From Ascarosepion bandense (taxonomy: Eukaryota; Mollusca; Cephalopoda; Sepiida; Sepiidae), in assembly GCA_037127315.1 (NCBI GenBank), contig JBBBDQ010001935.1, positions 3,735,001-3,799,000 on the forward strand: a stretch of DNA of 64,000 nt, written 5' to 3'. Positions 43,601 through 54,194 of this stretch are shown here, piece by piece (positions within the stretch are counted from its first letter, which is position 1; every line of letters begins with the position of its first letter). The notes beneath the pieces are model-generated. The model was not told where the DNA came from, made no database searches, and worked only from the letters and a program-made list of their open reading frames with translations. The translations under genes and the position numbers were made by a program.

Positions 43601-45850
43601 AAAGACTTTTTTAACGTTTTTTTATAATGGTCAAAGTCTCTCTCTGCAAGACTAAATTGACTGCATTCTCTACAAGACAAAATATACTGCTTTCCATTTT
43701 TCAAGTTAGCATTCATTAAAAGTCTTCTTAAAAGTTTTCTTTGTAATAGAGACTATTACAAGACTAAATTGACTGCATCACATGTCTCACGTTAGCATAC
43801 ATTCAATGACTTCTTAAATGTTTCTTTTATAATGGTAATAGTCTCTCTGTACAAGACTAAATTAACTGCATTCCTTTTTCCATATTAGCATTCATTCAAA
43901 GTTTTCTTAAACTTTTTCTTATATAATGGTAATAGTATCTCTCTGCAAAACTAAATTGACTGCATTCCATTTTTTGTTAGCATTCATTTAAAGACTTCCT
44001 AAAAGTTTTCTTGTACAATGGTACAATTTTCTCAGGAAAACTAAATTGACTGCATTCCATTTTTCAAGTTAACATTCATTCAAAGACTACTTAGAAGTTT
44101 TCTTGTATAATGGTAATAGTCTATCTCTAGAAGACTAAATTGAGTGCATTCCACTTTTCAAGTTAGCATCCATTCAAAAACTTCTTAAATGTATTCTTTT
44201 ATAATCGCAATAATCTCTTTGTACAATATTAAGTTGACTGCATTCTCTTTTTCGTTAGCATTCATTCGAAGACTTTGTAAATGTTTACTTGTATGATAGA
44301 ATAATCTTTCTCAACAAAATATACTGCTTTCCATTTTTACGTTAGCATTCATTCAAAGATTTCTTAAAACTTTTCTTCTATACTGGTAATAGTCTCTCTC
44401 TACAAGACTATATTAACTGCATTCCATTTTTCATGTTAGCATTCGTTGAAAGACTTCTTAAACTTTTTCTTGTATAATAGTTATAATAATCTTTCTTTAC
44501 AAGACTAAATTGACTGAATTCCATTTTTCAAATAAGCATTCATTCAAAGACTTCTTAAACTTTTTCTTGTATAATAGTAATAATCTCTTTCTACAAGATT
44601 AAATTGAATGCATTCCCTTTTTTTAGCATACATTCAAAATTTTTCAAAATATTTCTTGCATGATAGTAATAATCTTTCTCTACAAAATATATTGCTTTTC
44701 ATTTTTACGTTAGCATTCCTTCAAAGACTTCTTAAAAAGTTTACTTCTATAGTTGTAATAGACTTTCTCTACAAGACTTTAGACTGAATTCCATTTTTCA
44801 AATAAACATTCATTCAAAGACTTCTTAAAAGTTTTCTTTAATCGTAATAATCTCTTTTTACGATTGAGTGCATTTCATTTTTCAAGTTAACATTCATTCA
44901 AAGAATTCTTAAACTTTTACTATAATGATAATAGTCTCACTAGAAGACTAAATGTTTGCTGTCCATTTTGAAGTTTGCATTAATTCAAAGACTTCCTAAA
45001 TTTTTTTAAAAATGGTAATAGTCCCTTTCTAGAAGGCCAAATTAACTGCGTTCCTTTTTTCATATTACTATTCATTTAAAGACTTCTTAAAATTTTTCTT
45101 CGATAATGATAATAGTCTCTCTGTATAAGACTAAATTAACTGCATTCCATTTTATTATTAGCACTCATTTAAAGACTTCTTAAAAGTTTTCTTGTATAAT
45201 GGTCATAGTCTCTCTACAAGACTAAATTGAATGCATTCCATATTTCAAGGTAGCATTCATTCAAAGACTTCTTAAAAAATTTTCTTGTATTCTTATTACT
45301 TTATAATAAGATTATTATCTCTACAAGACAAAATATAATGCTTTCCAATTTCATGTTAGCATTCATTCAGTCTTCTTAAATCTTTTCTTCTATAATGGTA
45401 ATAGTCTCTCTCTACAAGACTAAATTGACTGCATTCCATTTTTCATGTTAGCATTCATTGAAAGAAATTTTATACTTTTTCTTGTATAATAGTAATGATC
45501 TTTTCTCTACATTGCTTTCCTTTTTTCATATTAGCATTCATTCAAAGATTTCTTAAAATTTTCCATAATAGTAATAGTCTCTCTGTACAAGACTAAATTG
45601 ACTGCATTCCATTTTTCATGTTAGCATTAATTCAAAGATTTCTTAGAAGTTTTCTTGTGTGATAGTAATAGTCTCCCTCTACAAGAATAAATTGATTGCA
45701 TTCCATTTTTCAAGTTTACATTCATTGAAAGATTTCTTAAATTTTTTCTTGTATAATGGTAATAGTCTCTCTTTAGAAGACTAAATTTACTGCATTCGAT
45801 TATGAAGTTAGCATTCATTCAAAACTTCTTAAAGTTTTTTTTATAATGGA

Positions 45851-45922
45851 AACGCAGTTAATTTAGTCTTCTAGTTAATTGTCAATTGAGACAATTAACT
45901 AGAAGACTAAATTAACTGCGTT
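45851..45922. repeat. Perfect 33 bp palindrome with 6-base loop
   Basis: Arms 45851-45883 and 45890-45922 are exact reverse complements around AATTGA. Each arm is part of a satellite unit (GCAGTTAATTTAGTC and its complement), so this is a head-to-head junction of two units. Confidence 0.95.
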
Positions 45923-46540
45923 CCTTTTTTTACTTACAAGACTAAATTGACTGCCTTCCTTATTTCATATTTAACATTCATTTAAAGACTTCTTAAATGT
46001 ATAATAGTAATAATCTCTTTCTACAAGATTAAAATGACTGTTTTCCCTTTTTTCGTTAGCATTCATTCAAAGACTTTTAAAAAGTTTTCTTGGATAATGG
46101 TAATAGTTTCTCTACAATACTAAATTGACTGCATTCCATTTTTTAAGTTAACATTCATTTAAAGACTTCTTAAACTCTTTCTGGTAATAGTCTCTTTCTA
46201 GAAGACTAAATTAACTGCGTTCCTTTTTTCATATTAGCATTCATTTAAAGACTTCTTAAAAGTTTTCTTGTATAATGGTAATAGTCTATCTCTAGAAGAC
46301 TAAAACTGAATACATTCCACTTTTCAAGTTAGCATTCATTCAAAGACTTCTTAAAAGTATTCTTGTATAATAGTAATAATCTTTCTCTACAAGACTAAAT
46401 TAACTGCATTCCATTTTTCACGTTAGCATTCATTCAATGACTTCTTAAATTTTTCTTTTATTATAAAAGTAATAGTCTCTCTGTACTAGGCTAAATTAAC
46501 TGCATTCCTTTTTCATAATAGCATTCATTCAAGGTACGTA

Positions 46541-47394
46541 ATGCTTTACGAATACAAAAAAGAGAACTAAGCAACAGTTTAATTTCTTAGTCTTTTACAT
46601 ATTTTGGTGACATATATGGTGAAATTCTAAAAGTCAAATCCTTGACCTAAAACCAAAAAAATTGTACGAATTTTGCAGTAATCTTTACGGAATGTAATTT
46701 AATTCCAAAAATATAAAGCTTCCAATTTGTCTCATTGTTTCATCGGCTTTGGGTGTGTCGTTCATTCTAACCAAAGTTCATCATCATCATCCAATCAAAA
46801 TGATTTGCTTTGATAATTAATTACTCAGTGAATTATGAAACCAGGTTTTCTTTTTTATTCAATCATATGCATTTCAAAATAGTTTATTAACTCATTTTAA
46901 CAATAAAGAAAAATAAAGAAAAAATAGTAACAACAGAGAACAATATCTACTGGTGACTTTTGTTTTTATCATCAGAACTTTGAATTCTGTGTACCACCCT
47001 GTTAGCGGACGTACCACCCTGTTAGCGGACGCAAAATCACGCTGATCATTCCTACGAAGTAATTGCTGCTCGACTAAAATTTTAACGACAAATATTTACC
47101 TATTCCCGATCTAATGAAATGATTCTAGATTCAAATACAAACTACTAATATTTACCTATTACCGAACTAAGTAAATGTTTACATACTAAAATATAACAAC
47201 AACAAAAAGGTCTAGTTTCAACATGAAATAACTTGACAAGAGGCAAATTGTAAAATCAACAACCAGAAATCTTCTTTAGAAACAAGGAACAAAAATACAC
47301 CCAGAAAAGATATTGTTATCATTTTATAATAATTATCCTGATACTTGATTTTATCGCAAGATTTTTGGCTCCTAGTGTTTTCAAACATCAAATG
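46541..47394. other. Unassigned DNA with an exact 20 bp tandem duplication
   Basis: 46991-47010 and 47011-47030 are identical (GTACCACCCTGTTAGCGGAC). No gene recognised; the frame 47218-47463 on minus overlaps the start of a minisatellite. Confidence 0.45.
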
Positions 47395-47975
47395 ATCGAA
47401 CTCAGATAAAAAGACGCATTTATTTTGTAGCTCAGATCGACCCAGATAAATGAACACAATCATTTTCTAGCTCGGATCTAGCTCAGATACGAAAACACAA
47501 TCATATTTAACCTAAATAGAGACCAGATAATATGGCGCAATCATTTTGTAACACAGACCAAGCCCAAATAAGAGGACACGATTAGTTTTAGCCTAGATCA
47601 AGCCCAGATAAAAGGACACAAGTATTTTGTAGCTTAGATCAAGCCCATATAAAAGGACACAATCATTTTTAGCCAAGACCGAGCCCAGAGTAAATGACAA
47701 AATATTTTCGTAGCCCAGATAAACGAACGCAATCATTTTGTAGCCCAGATCGAGCCCAGAGGAAAGTACATAATCATTTTGTTGCGAAAATCGAGCCCAA
47801 ATAAAAGAACACAAGCTTTCTGTAGCCTAGACTGAATCCAGATAAAAAGACACTCATTTTCTAGTCCAGGTCGAGCCCAGATGAAAGCACAGAATCATTT
47901 TTATCTTAGGTAGGCAGACACACTCATTTTTTAGCCGATATAAAGCCCATATAAAAGAATACAATGATTTTTAGT
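47395..47975. repeat. Minisatellite, about 42 bp unit, 13-14 copies
   Basis: Units of the form CACAATCATTTTGTAGCCCA, GATCGAGCCCAGATAAAAGGA with 15-25 percent divergence. It produces repetitive YLG/GLDL-like frames on the minus strand (for example 47593-47814), not a gene. Confidence 0.85.
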
Positions 47976-48314
47976 TTTGTTCCTCAGACAAGAACCTGCC
48001 TAGGAATAATATGTAGCTTATTGGAGGAATTAGTGTTGTATTGATGCGGACAATATTAATGCATTATAGAATATGCTCAAAGAAACGATTCCGTATGTAT
48101 TGTTCATACAATTTTGCCATCTCATCTAATCAGATTTAACCCTTTCGTCACAAGTGGCATGATTTGGGTTTACCACCTCTTAAGTGGTCCCCACGTATTT
48201 TTTTTTTTTTTGCAAAGAAAGATCTGTTTATATGATCTAAACAAACATTTTCGTTCTCCTCTTCTGATTACTTAATCAAACAAGTTTATCCCCTTTTAAT
48301 CGGGGTAGTTATGG
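47976..48314. other. Unassigned DNA
   Basis: No gene seen. GTTTACCACCTCTTAAGTGG at about 48170-48190 recalls the repeat X 3' block in reverse. Confidence 0.4.
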
Positions 48315-48790
48315 TACAATAGACCAAACACGTGAGCAACGACGAGGTGTTGGAGAGAATGGAATCAAAAAGGAAACTTATACTTAATATCAGGAAGAGG
48401 CAGTTGAAATTTCTGAGAAACGTAACGAGGAAGTAGGGCTTGGAGAACTTGATACTCACAGAACCGACAGAGGTGATTTTCGAAGTGGAAATTGAATGTG
48501 ACACAAGGTCGAAGGTATGAGGTACTCAGTGAGGATCACTACTCATTTGTAAGGATTGTAGCGAGATAAGCTTGTTACCCATTACACCAGGCGGATATAG
48601 AGAAAGCGGGACAGCGGAAAACAGCGCGTGACATACTTAATGGGCTTGAGCAAATGGATGGCATAGCAGGGTTTGGGAAAAATAACAAGACGAAATTTAT
48701 TAAGAACTACAAGGGACAGAAAGATGTGGAGGTCTCTGATCGCCTACGTCTTAAAGGTACACATTACATAAAAAATAAGTTGTCGGATTT
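48315..48790 (+). pseudogene. R-LINE C-terminal relic split by a tRNA-like insert
   Basis: NDEVLERMESKRKLILNIRK-like residues at 48320-48420 and GLENLILT at 48440-48460; then an insert; then RKRDSGKQRVTYLMGLSKWM-like residues at 48600-48660 and the end DRLRLKGTHYIKNK. Confidence 0.65.
48471..48593 (-). mobile_element. Possible third tRNA-headed SINE (SINE-C) fragment
   Basis: Interrupts the R-LINE frame. The minus strand starts CCTGGTGTAATGGGTAACAA, holding the box-A-like TGGTGTAATGG. No clear box B. About 123 bp. Confidence 0.35.
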
Positions 48791-48979
48791 CGTAAGATTT
48801 GATTGCACAGACAACCCGAGCTTACACACATACCGTTTCATGAGCCAATAAAAATTGCATATACATTTAAATATTCACCAATAAAAAAGCTTTGTTGATA
48901 AGACAGTTGGCCCACTAAATTTTACCATGTGTTGACGTCTGCGAAAACAAAATGGATACAACTGCTTTTTATTAGCTAA

Positions 48980-49363
48980 CTAGCAGTATAGCCCGGCGTT
49001 GCTCGGGTATAATAAAAGCTTTAAAACTAATCCATGGGCCTGGAGCTCAGACTCTTTGGACGTTGGCACGAAAGACTAAAAAGCAATAGTTGTTTTCAGT
49101 TAAAGCGAAACCGTAGACTGAAAGAAAAATCAATGTTTGTAAGTCAAATTTTGATTTGTCAAATTTCCTATCAAATAAGTTTTTTTCGTCGTAAACTGAA
49201 TTTTGAAGGCTAAATAACTCCGCTGAGTAAATGGTATCATGGCTAAGACTAAGAACTACAATTATACCTACTTAGAGCCAAACCCGAAGCAAAAACTAAA
49301 ATAAAAAGCCTGAAAAAAATACAGACATACAGGCAGATAAACAGACACACACAAACATCTTGC

Positions 49364-49409
<46 letters not shown>

Positions 49410-49665
49410 ATTTTCTGCACTATTGTAAGAACTGCAACCTTGAAACTTCTGAATATCGTTTCTTATGTCTTTGTCTATGAGTGCATCAAATTTGATTAAA
49501 ATCGGAACAATCCTTCTATAATCCGATTTTTTTATTATCGATTATCGATTTTTATCGGGGATACCTCGACACAAAACCTAGCTAAGAAAACTCGCAAACG
49601 CTTATAGTACAACTGTGTAAATTTTCAAGAAAATCAGTTCCGTCGTTTTGGAGTCTATAGGTAAC

Positions 49666-49700
<35 letters not shown>

Positions 49701-49726
49701 AAGTTCCATTTATAAATAAGTTTAGA
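48980..49726 (-). mobile_element. Helitron-like element, copy 7
   Basis: Minus strand: TCTAAACTTATTTATAAATG at 49726, (GT)n, the conserved core, a (TA)n of about 40 bases at 49365-49405, hairpin GAGCAACGCCGGGC and CTAG at 48980, flanked by A and T. Confidence 0.8.
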
Positions 49727-49919
49727 TCAGAAGCAAGGAAAAAATCCTAAAAGTTAATCAGATCTTGTTTTTCACAATCACATTGATTTTTTTTCTTTAT
49801 TTTCAGAGTATCACGGATCGTATAAATGGATGCCAAGTCCAGGAGGCCTGCATTTTTTTTTTTTATTTACGATCTCACCTTCTCCTTCGGGCTGATTTTC
49901 CTTCTTCTTCATTTAACGT

Positions 49920-50273
49920 CAACAAAGAAAGAAAGAACATTTGAAAGAGACCCTTTTACAGTGAAACCGATGAAATGTAACCGCAATTTCTACTCCAACA
50001 GCTTCTTTCCTCGCACTTCCCGCCTGTGGAATTCCCTACCGCATACTTGCTTCCCCGACGGCTACAACCTCCAGGAGTTTAAATGTAAGGTCAATAGACA
50101 CCTCCTAACACACTAACTCACACTCACCCTCTCCAACTCTCTCCCTATGTACATCCTAAGTCGTCTATCACCCTCCTTCTGACATTTCCTATACCCAATC
50201 CCTCTATGTAACCCCCTGCACTATAGTGGCAGTGGAATGCCTTGCTTGGGGTGACACGATTAAAAAAAAAATC
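49920..50273 (+). mobile_element. J-LINE 3' stub
   Basis: Frame reads RDPFTVKPMKCNRNFYSNSF, FPRTSRLWNSLPHTC, FPDGYNLQEFKCKVNRHLLT and stop near 50116; then 3' UTR and the tail TGCCTTGCTTGGGGTGACAC with an A run. One of the best-preserved C-termini. Confidence 0.85.
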
Positions 50274-50314
50274 AAAAGTCGGCAATCAGACGTCTCGTTT
50301 AAGCGATATGATTT

Positions 50315-50353
<39 letters not shown>

Positions 50354-50724
50354 TCCCTCTCCTTTTTACACCACACTAATCGATTCTCCCCTTATCTCAT
50401 TTAGTCGTCATTAACAAAAAAGAAAGAGGAACAAGGAAATAATTTCCGTTCCCCTACTACAATTCTACACACTCATACCAACATCATAGTTGTCTTTTCA
50501 TAGAATTTTCAAATAAATACTATTTAAAATAAATAATTAATAAATAAAAACAGAGCCTATTTAAATACTGGAATAATCTCAAAATTACGTTTAAAGCAAT
50601 AAAAATATGTCGGAGTATAAAAAACAAAATCTATAAATTCTTTAGAAATTGCTATATATTTGTATGCATGTATATATATATGTATGCATGTATGTATGTG
50701 TGTACGTATTTATTTATGCATGTA
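50274..50724. other. Unassigned, with (CT)n and (GTAT)n runs
   Basis: (CT)n at about 50318-50360, GTATG words at 50670-50705. No gene. Confidence 0.5.
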
Positions 50725-50988
50725 TGGACGCATGGCCAAGTGGTTAGAACATTCGCTTTCTGACCATGAAGCTTGGGTTCAAATCTCACCATGATCGATT
50801 TGTCAAAAAAATGACTTTTTGATGTTATCGATCTGGAGAAGGCGATTCCAGCACCTTTGGAAAGTGCCTGGAAAAAAAATACCATATGACGGGTGGACTC
50901 AAGTGAGTGAAATTGGGTATACAGCTCCTTGAGGAGCCGTCGATAGTTAGGCTAACTCGAAGTCACAAGTCATCGTGACCTTCTCCTT
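50725..50988 (+). mobile_element. SINE-B, second copy
   Basis: tRNA-like head with box A TGGCCAAGTGG (50733-50743) and box B GGTTCAAATCTC (50776-50787), spacing as in a tRNA gene. Body GATTTGTCAAAAAAATGACT, GGCGATTCCAGCACCTTTGG, GGTGGACTCAAGTGAGTGAA, CCTTGAGGAGCCGTCGATAG. An R-LINE piece begins at 50989. Confidence 0.75.
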
Positions 50989-51345
50989 TGTAGAAGGATG
51001 CTGCGGATATCATGGACCGAACATGTGAGCAATGATGAGGTTTTGGAAAGAATGGCATTGAAAAGAAAACTAATAGTGAGCATCAGGAAGAGACAACTGA
51101 AATTCCTGGGACATGCAATGAGGAAGGAGGGCTTGGAGAACCTGATACTGACAGGCCAGATAGAAGGAAAAAGAGACAGAGGAAAGCAGCGGATAACATA
51201 TTTGAAGGGCCTGATCAAGTAGATGACGGAACGGGGCTTGTGTGGAGTAACATGAGAAAACATATTAAGAGCCACCAGGGATAGGGAGACGTGGAAAGCC
51301 ATGATCGCCTACGTCCTGAAAGGATAGGGCACATAGAAGAAGATA
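50989..51345 (+). pseudogene. R-LINE C-terminal fragment
   Basis: MLRISWTEHVSNDEVLERMA, LKRKLIVSIRKRQLKFLGHA, MRKEGLENLILTGQIEGKRD, RGKQRITYLKGLIK then a stop, and DRETWKAMIAYVLKG near 51285-51325. Close to the family consensus but without any polymerase core. Confidence 0.8.
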
Positions 51346-52084
51346 ACGCGCTCTCTGCCAGAATCTGTAACTAACGTCCGCTCAGCATAGTTGCAGTATA
51401 AACCACAAGTGGGCTCTGTGGGTGTTAACAAACACAAGTATGCCTGAGCAGGCGTCTGCAATGGGAGTAGGTAGCCGCTAGACAGGCATCCTTGAATACC
51501 AGTGGCCAGCCATAATATGTATTTATGTATACATGTATTTATATACATGTGCATGTATGCGTATGTATTTATATAGTGTTTGAATATATTCTTAAGTCCG
51601 ACATTGAGTGAATCTAGGCAGCTTTCAGTTCTCTATTAAATTTCAAACACTTTACATAGATAGGACACCTCCTTAGCTATATTTTGAAAAAAATATATAT
51701 TTCGAATTTTGGTTCAGAAGAAAAAAGTTAAATCAAAATATGGGATTTCCAGAAATGGGAGATTAACTAATAATAAAACTCATTCTTAGAAAATTTTTTC
51801 TGTTTAATATTTTTGCATGCGGTTTTCAACATGTAAATTCGGATGATATTTTTTATTATTTTTGTCAATCAAAATTTGCTTATCATTTTATCAGAATTGA
51901 TTATCAGAATATTGCATTCAAATTCTATTTTTAGCTGCAATATTTTAAGTAAGAAATTTCTTATTTTTGACTTTACAAGAATATCTTGTCCTTTATTTTT
52001 CCAGGTTTAATAAGTTGTCCTGTTATTTTCCAGGTTTAATATAATCCTAAACATATTACTTTTCATGCGCGCATTTGTCCATGT
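51346..52084. other. Unassigned DNA
   Basis: 51346-51510 is richer in G and C (GAGCAGGCGTCTGCAATGGG) and may be the far end of SINE-B or another element. The rest is AT-rich. No gene seen. Confidence 0.4.
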
Positions 52085-52220
52085 AATGCATGTGTGTATG
52101 TATGTTTATATGCATGTATGTATACATATATGTATATATACATGTATGTATGTATATTTGCATATATGTATGTATGTATGTATGTATGTATAAATGTCTG
52201 CATTTATGTATGCGCGTATG
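52085..52220. repeat. (ATGT)n microsatellite region
   Basis: Imperfect GTATGTAT runs. Confidence 0.85.
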
Positions 52221-52473
52221 TATGTGCGTGAGTACGTATTTGTGCTACGCATAAATCTACAGACATTGATCTGTGTGTGCACCTCATGTAGTAAGGATTT
52301 AGGCCCCTACCCATTGGGATTAGCAGCGTTTGTGAATCGGTATGAAAATTGCAGGTAAAGTGACTACATCGAAAAAGAAAACGAGGTATTAAGGTAAGTC
52401 ATTATTGTTATTATGGTCTCATCCTGAGATTGTTTTTTTCTTATTACATTCTTTCGCCTTTTGTATCATTTCA

Positions 52474-52477
<4 letters not shown>

Positions 52478-52535
<58 letters not shown>

Positions 52536-52753
52536 TGCTCGCACACATAGATGCTCGCACACATAGATGCTCGCACACACACACACACGCGTAGACACAC
52601 AGTTCAGGCGCACTCCCACACACACGCACATACATAGATGCTTGCACACACACACACACACACACATACACACACATAGATGCTCGCACATACACACACG
52701 CGTAGACACACAGTTCAGGCGCACTCTCACACACACGCACATACATAGATGCT

Positions 52754-52788
<35 letters not shown>

Positions 52789-52861
52789 GCACGCACATAC
52801 ACACACGCGTAGACACACAGTTCAGGCGCACTCCCACACACACGCACATACATAGATGCTT

Positions 52862-52909
<48 letters not shown>

Positions 52910-52912
52910 ACA
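52478..52912. repeat. (CA)n-based minisatellite
   Basis: (CA)n blocks alternate with a roughly 110-120 bp composite unit containing GCGTAGACACACAGTTCAGG, CGCACTCCCACACACACGCA and CATACATAGATGCTTGCACA, present three times. It creates cysteine/valine-rich frames on minus and threonine/histidine-rich frames on plus; none is a gene. Confidence 0.95.
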
Positions 52913-53117
52913 ATGTGATAAGTGTGTAAATCTCGTTAGTGCTGTTTTTGATTTTTAAAAAAAAATAATGCAATATTTTTTAATATTATTTTAATTTGAG
53001 AAGTAAATTTGTGAATGAAATATTTGAAATATGAAATATTTGAAACATTAAAAAGTTTTGAATTTAACCTCTTTCGCTTAACTTTTTCAACATTATCATA
53101 GTCATGTATGTGAACTT

Positions 53118-53358
53118 GGATTGTGCGTTGTGATACAGTGGATATCGGCTCGGAACGAGAAATCGGGGAGCCGAGTTCGAATTCCAGTTGAATTTCTTGC
53201 ATTCACTTACGCGAAAATACCCTTGGGAAATGTATTAATCCGTCTCTTCCTCCAGTTATGTGTTAAATAACAGGACAGATTGGGTTCTATAGCCTTGGTT
53301 GGCAACCAGTATACTGCAGAAAGCAATGACAACCTACTGTGGGATAATCTTCTGCCCA
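53118..53358 (+). mobile_element. SINE-A, 3' truncated
   Basis: Head GCGTTGTGATACAGTGGATA, box B GTTCGAATTCC, body to GGGATAATCTTCTGCCCA. The 3' end with the GACATGATCGCCC block is missing. Confidence 0.85.
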
Positions 53359-53557
53359 CAGTATTTACATTATTCGAACTATTTTCCTCATCTTTGTTGC
53401 AAAAATACGAGAGAAAACCATTAACATAAAAAATTGCAATAAAAAGGGTTTATAAGTCGCGAAAATTCAGTTGCATTGGCCCGGTTCGAAATTCCTAGCA
53501 GAAGAAAATGGTAACAAAGATGAGGACAACAATAAATACTATAAATACTATCTTATA

Positions 53558-53578
53558 TCTAAATTTATTTATAAATGG

Positions 53579-53618
<40 letters not shown>

Positions 53619-53916
53619 GTGTGTGTGTGAGTTACCTATAGACTCCGAAACGGCTGAACCGATTTTATGGAAAATTTACACAGTTGTACTATAAGCGTCT
53701 GCGAGTGTTCTTAGCTAGGTTTTGTGTCGAGGTACCCCCGATAAATATCGAAAATCGATAATCGAAAAAATCGGGTTATAGAAGGACTGGTCCGATTTTA
53801 ATCAAATTTGATACACTCATAGACAAAGACATAAGAAAAGATATTCAGAAGTTTCAAGGTTGCTGTTCTTACAATAGTGCAGAAAATCGATAATATATAT
53901 ATAAAAGGCAAGATAT
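53558..53916 (+). mobile_element. Helitron-like element, copy 8, 3' truncated
   Basis: TCTAAATTTATTTATAAATG after an A at 53557, (GT)n 53583-53630, conserved core, ends after the inner (TA)n at GGCAAGAT. The 3' hairpin and CTAG are missing. Confidence 0.75.
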
Positions 53917-53979
53917 GGCCATCCATTAAAAAATTCACGTTTAAGTATTCAAATATGTCGTATTAGTAAATATAAATTA

Positions 53980-53984
53980 CTTTG

Positions 53985-54020
<36 letters not shown>

Positions 54021-54180
54021 CATTTGCTTTTATTTAAAATTTATTTAATCTACATTGCGACACGGAAATTTCTCTGCTTCCAGATTTTACTTCGTCATCA
54101 GGCAATGTTGACGTATTGTTGTGAAAATGATTTACATCTGAAAATAAAACATTATACAAAAACTAAAATCAAAAATTTAT
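53980..54180 (-). mobile_element. (TA)n and left terminal sequence of a Penelope-like element
   Basis: (TA)n at 53983-54018, then 54050-54165, the reverse complement of 57500-57620: ATTGCGACACGGAAATTTCT, CTTCGTCATCAGG, TTGTTGTGAAAATGATTTAC. On minus it holds CTGATGACGAAG, the hammerhead-like core with an extra C. Confidence 0.55.
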
Positions 54181-54194
54181 CGATGCTTTTATCC

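Larger units (their letters stand above)
37845..46540. repeat. Degenerate 84-95 bp satellite array
   Basis: Dozens of diverged units of the same family as 34107-34712: TAATAGTCTCTCTCTACAAG, ACTAAATTGACTGCATTCCA, TTTTTCAAGTTAGCATTCAT, TCAAAGACTTCTTAAAAG, TTTTCTTGTATAATGG. Units differ by 10-30 percent and vary in length. Interrupted by chimeric Helitrons (37930-38289, 39022-39764) and a non-satellite stretch (39765-40690). Also present as short pieces at 35043-35190. All small open frames in it are by-products. Confidence 0.9.

Noticed and set aside
34107..46540. CRISPR-like array
   Set aside because: Repeats are contiguous with no unique spacers, diverged, and lie in a eukaryotic genome.
47593..47814. 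Hydrophobic repeat frame with YLG and GLDL words
   Set aside because: It is the 42 bp minisatellite on the antisense strand.
52419..52973. Cysteine-rich 184-codon frame, toxin-like at first sight
   Set aside because: It is (CA)n read as alternating Cys-Val on the minus strand; no signal peptide, and all frames on both strands stay open for the same reason.
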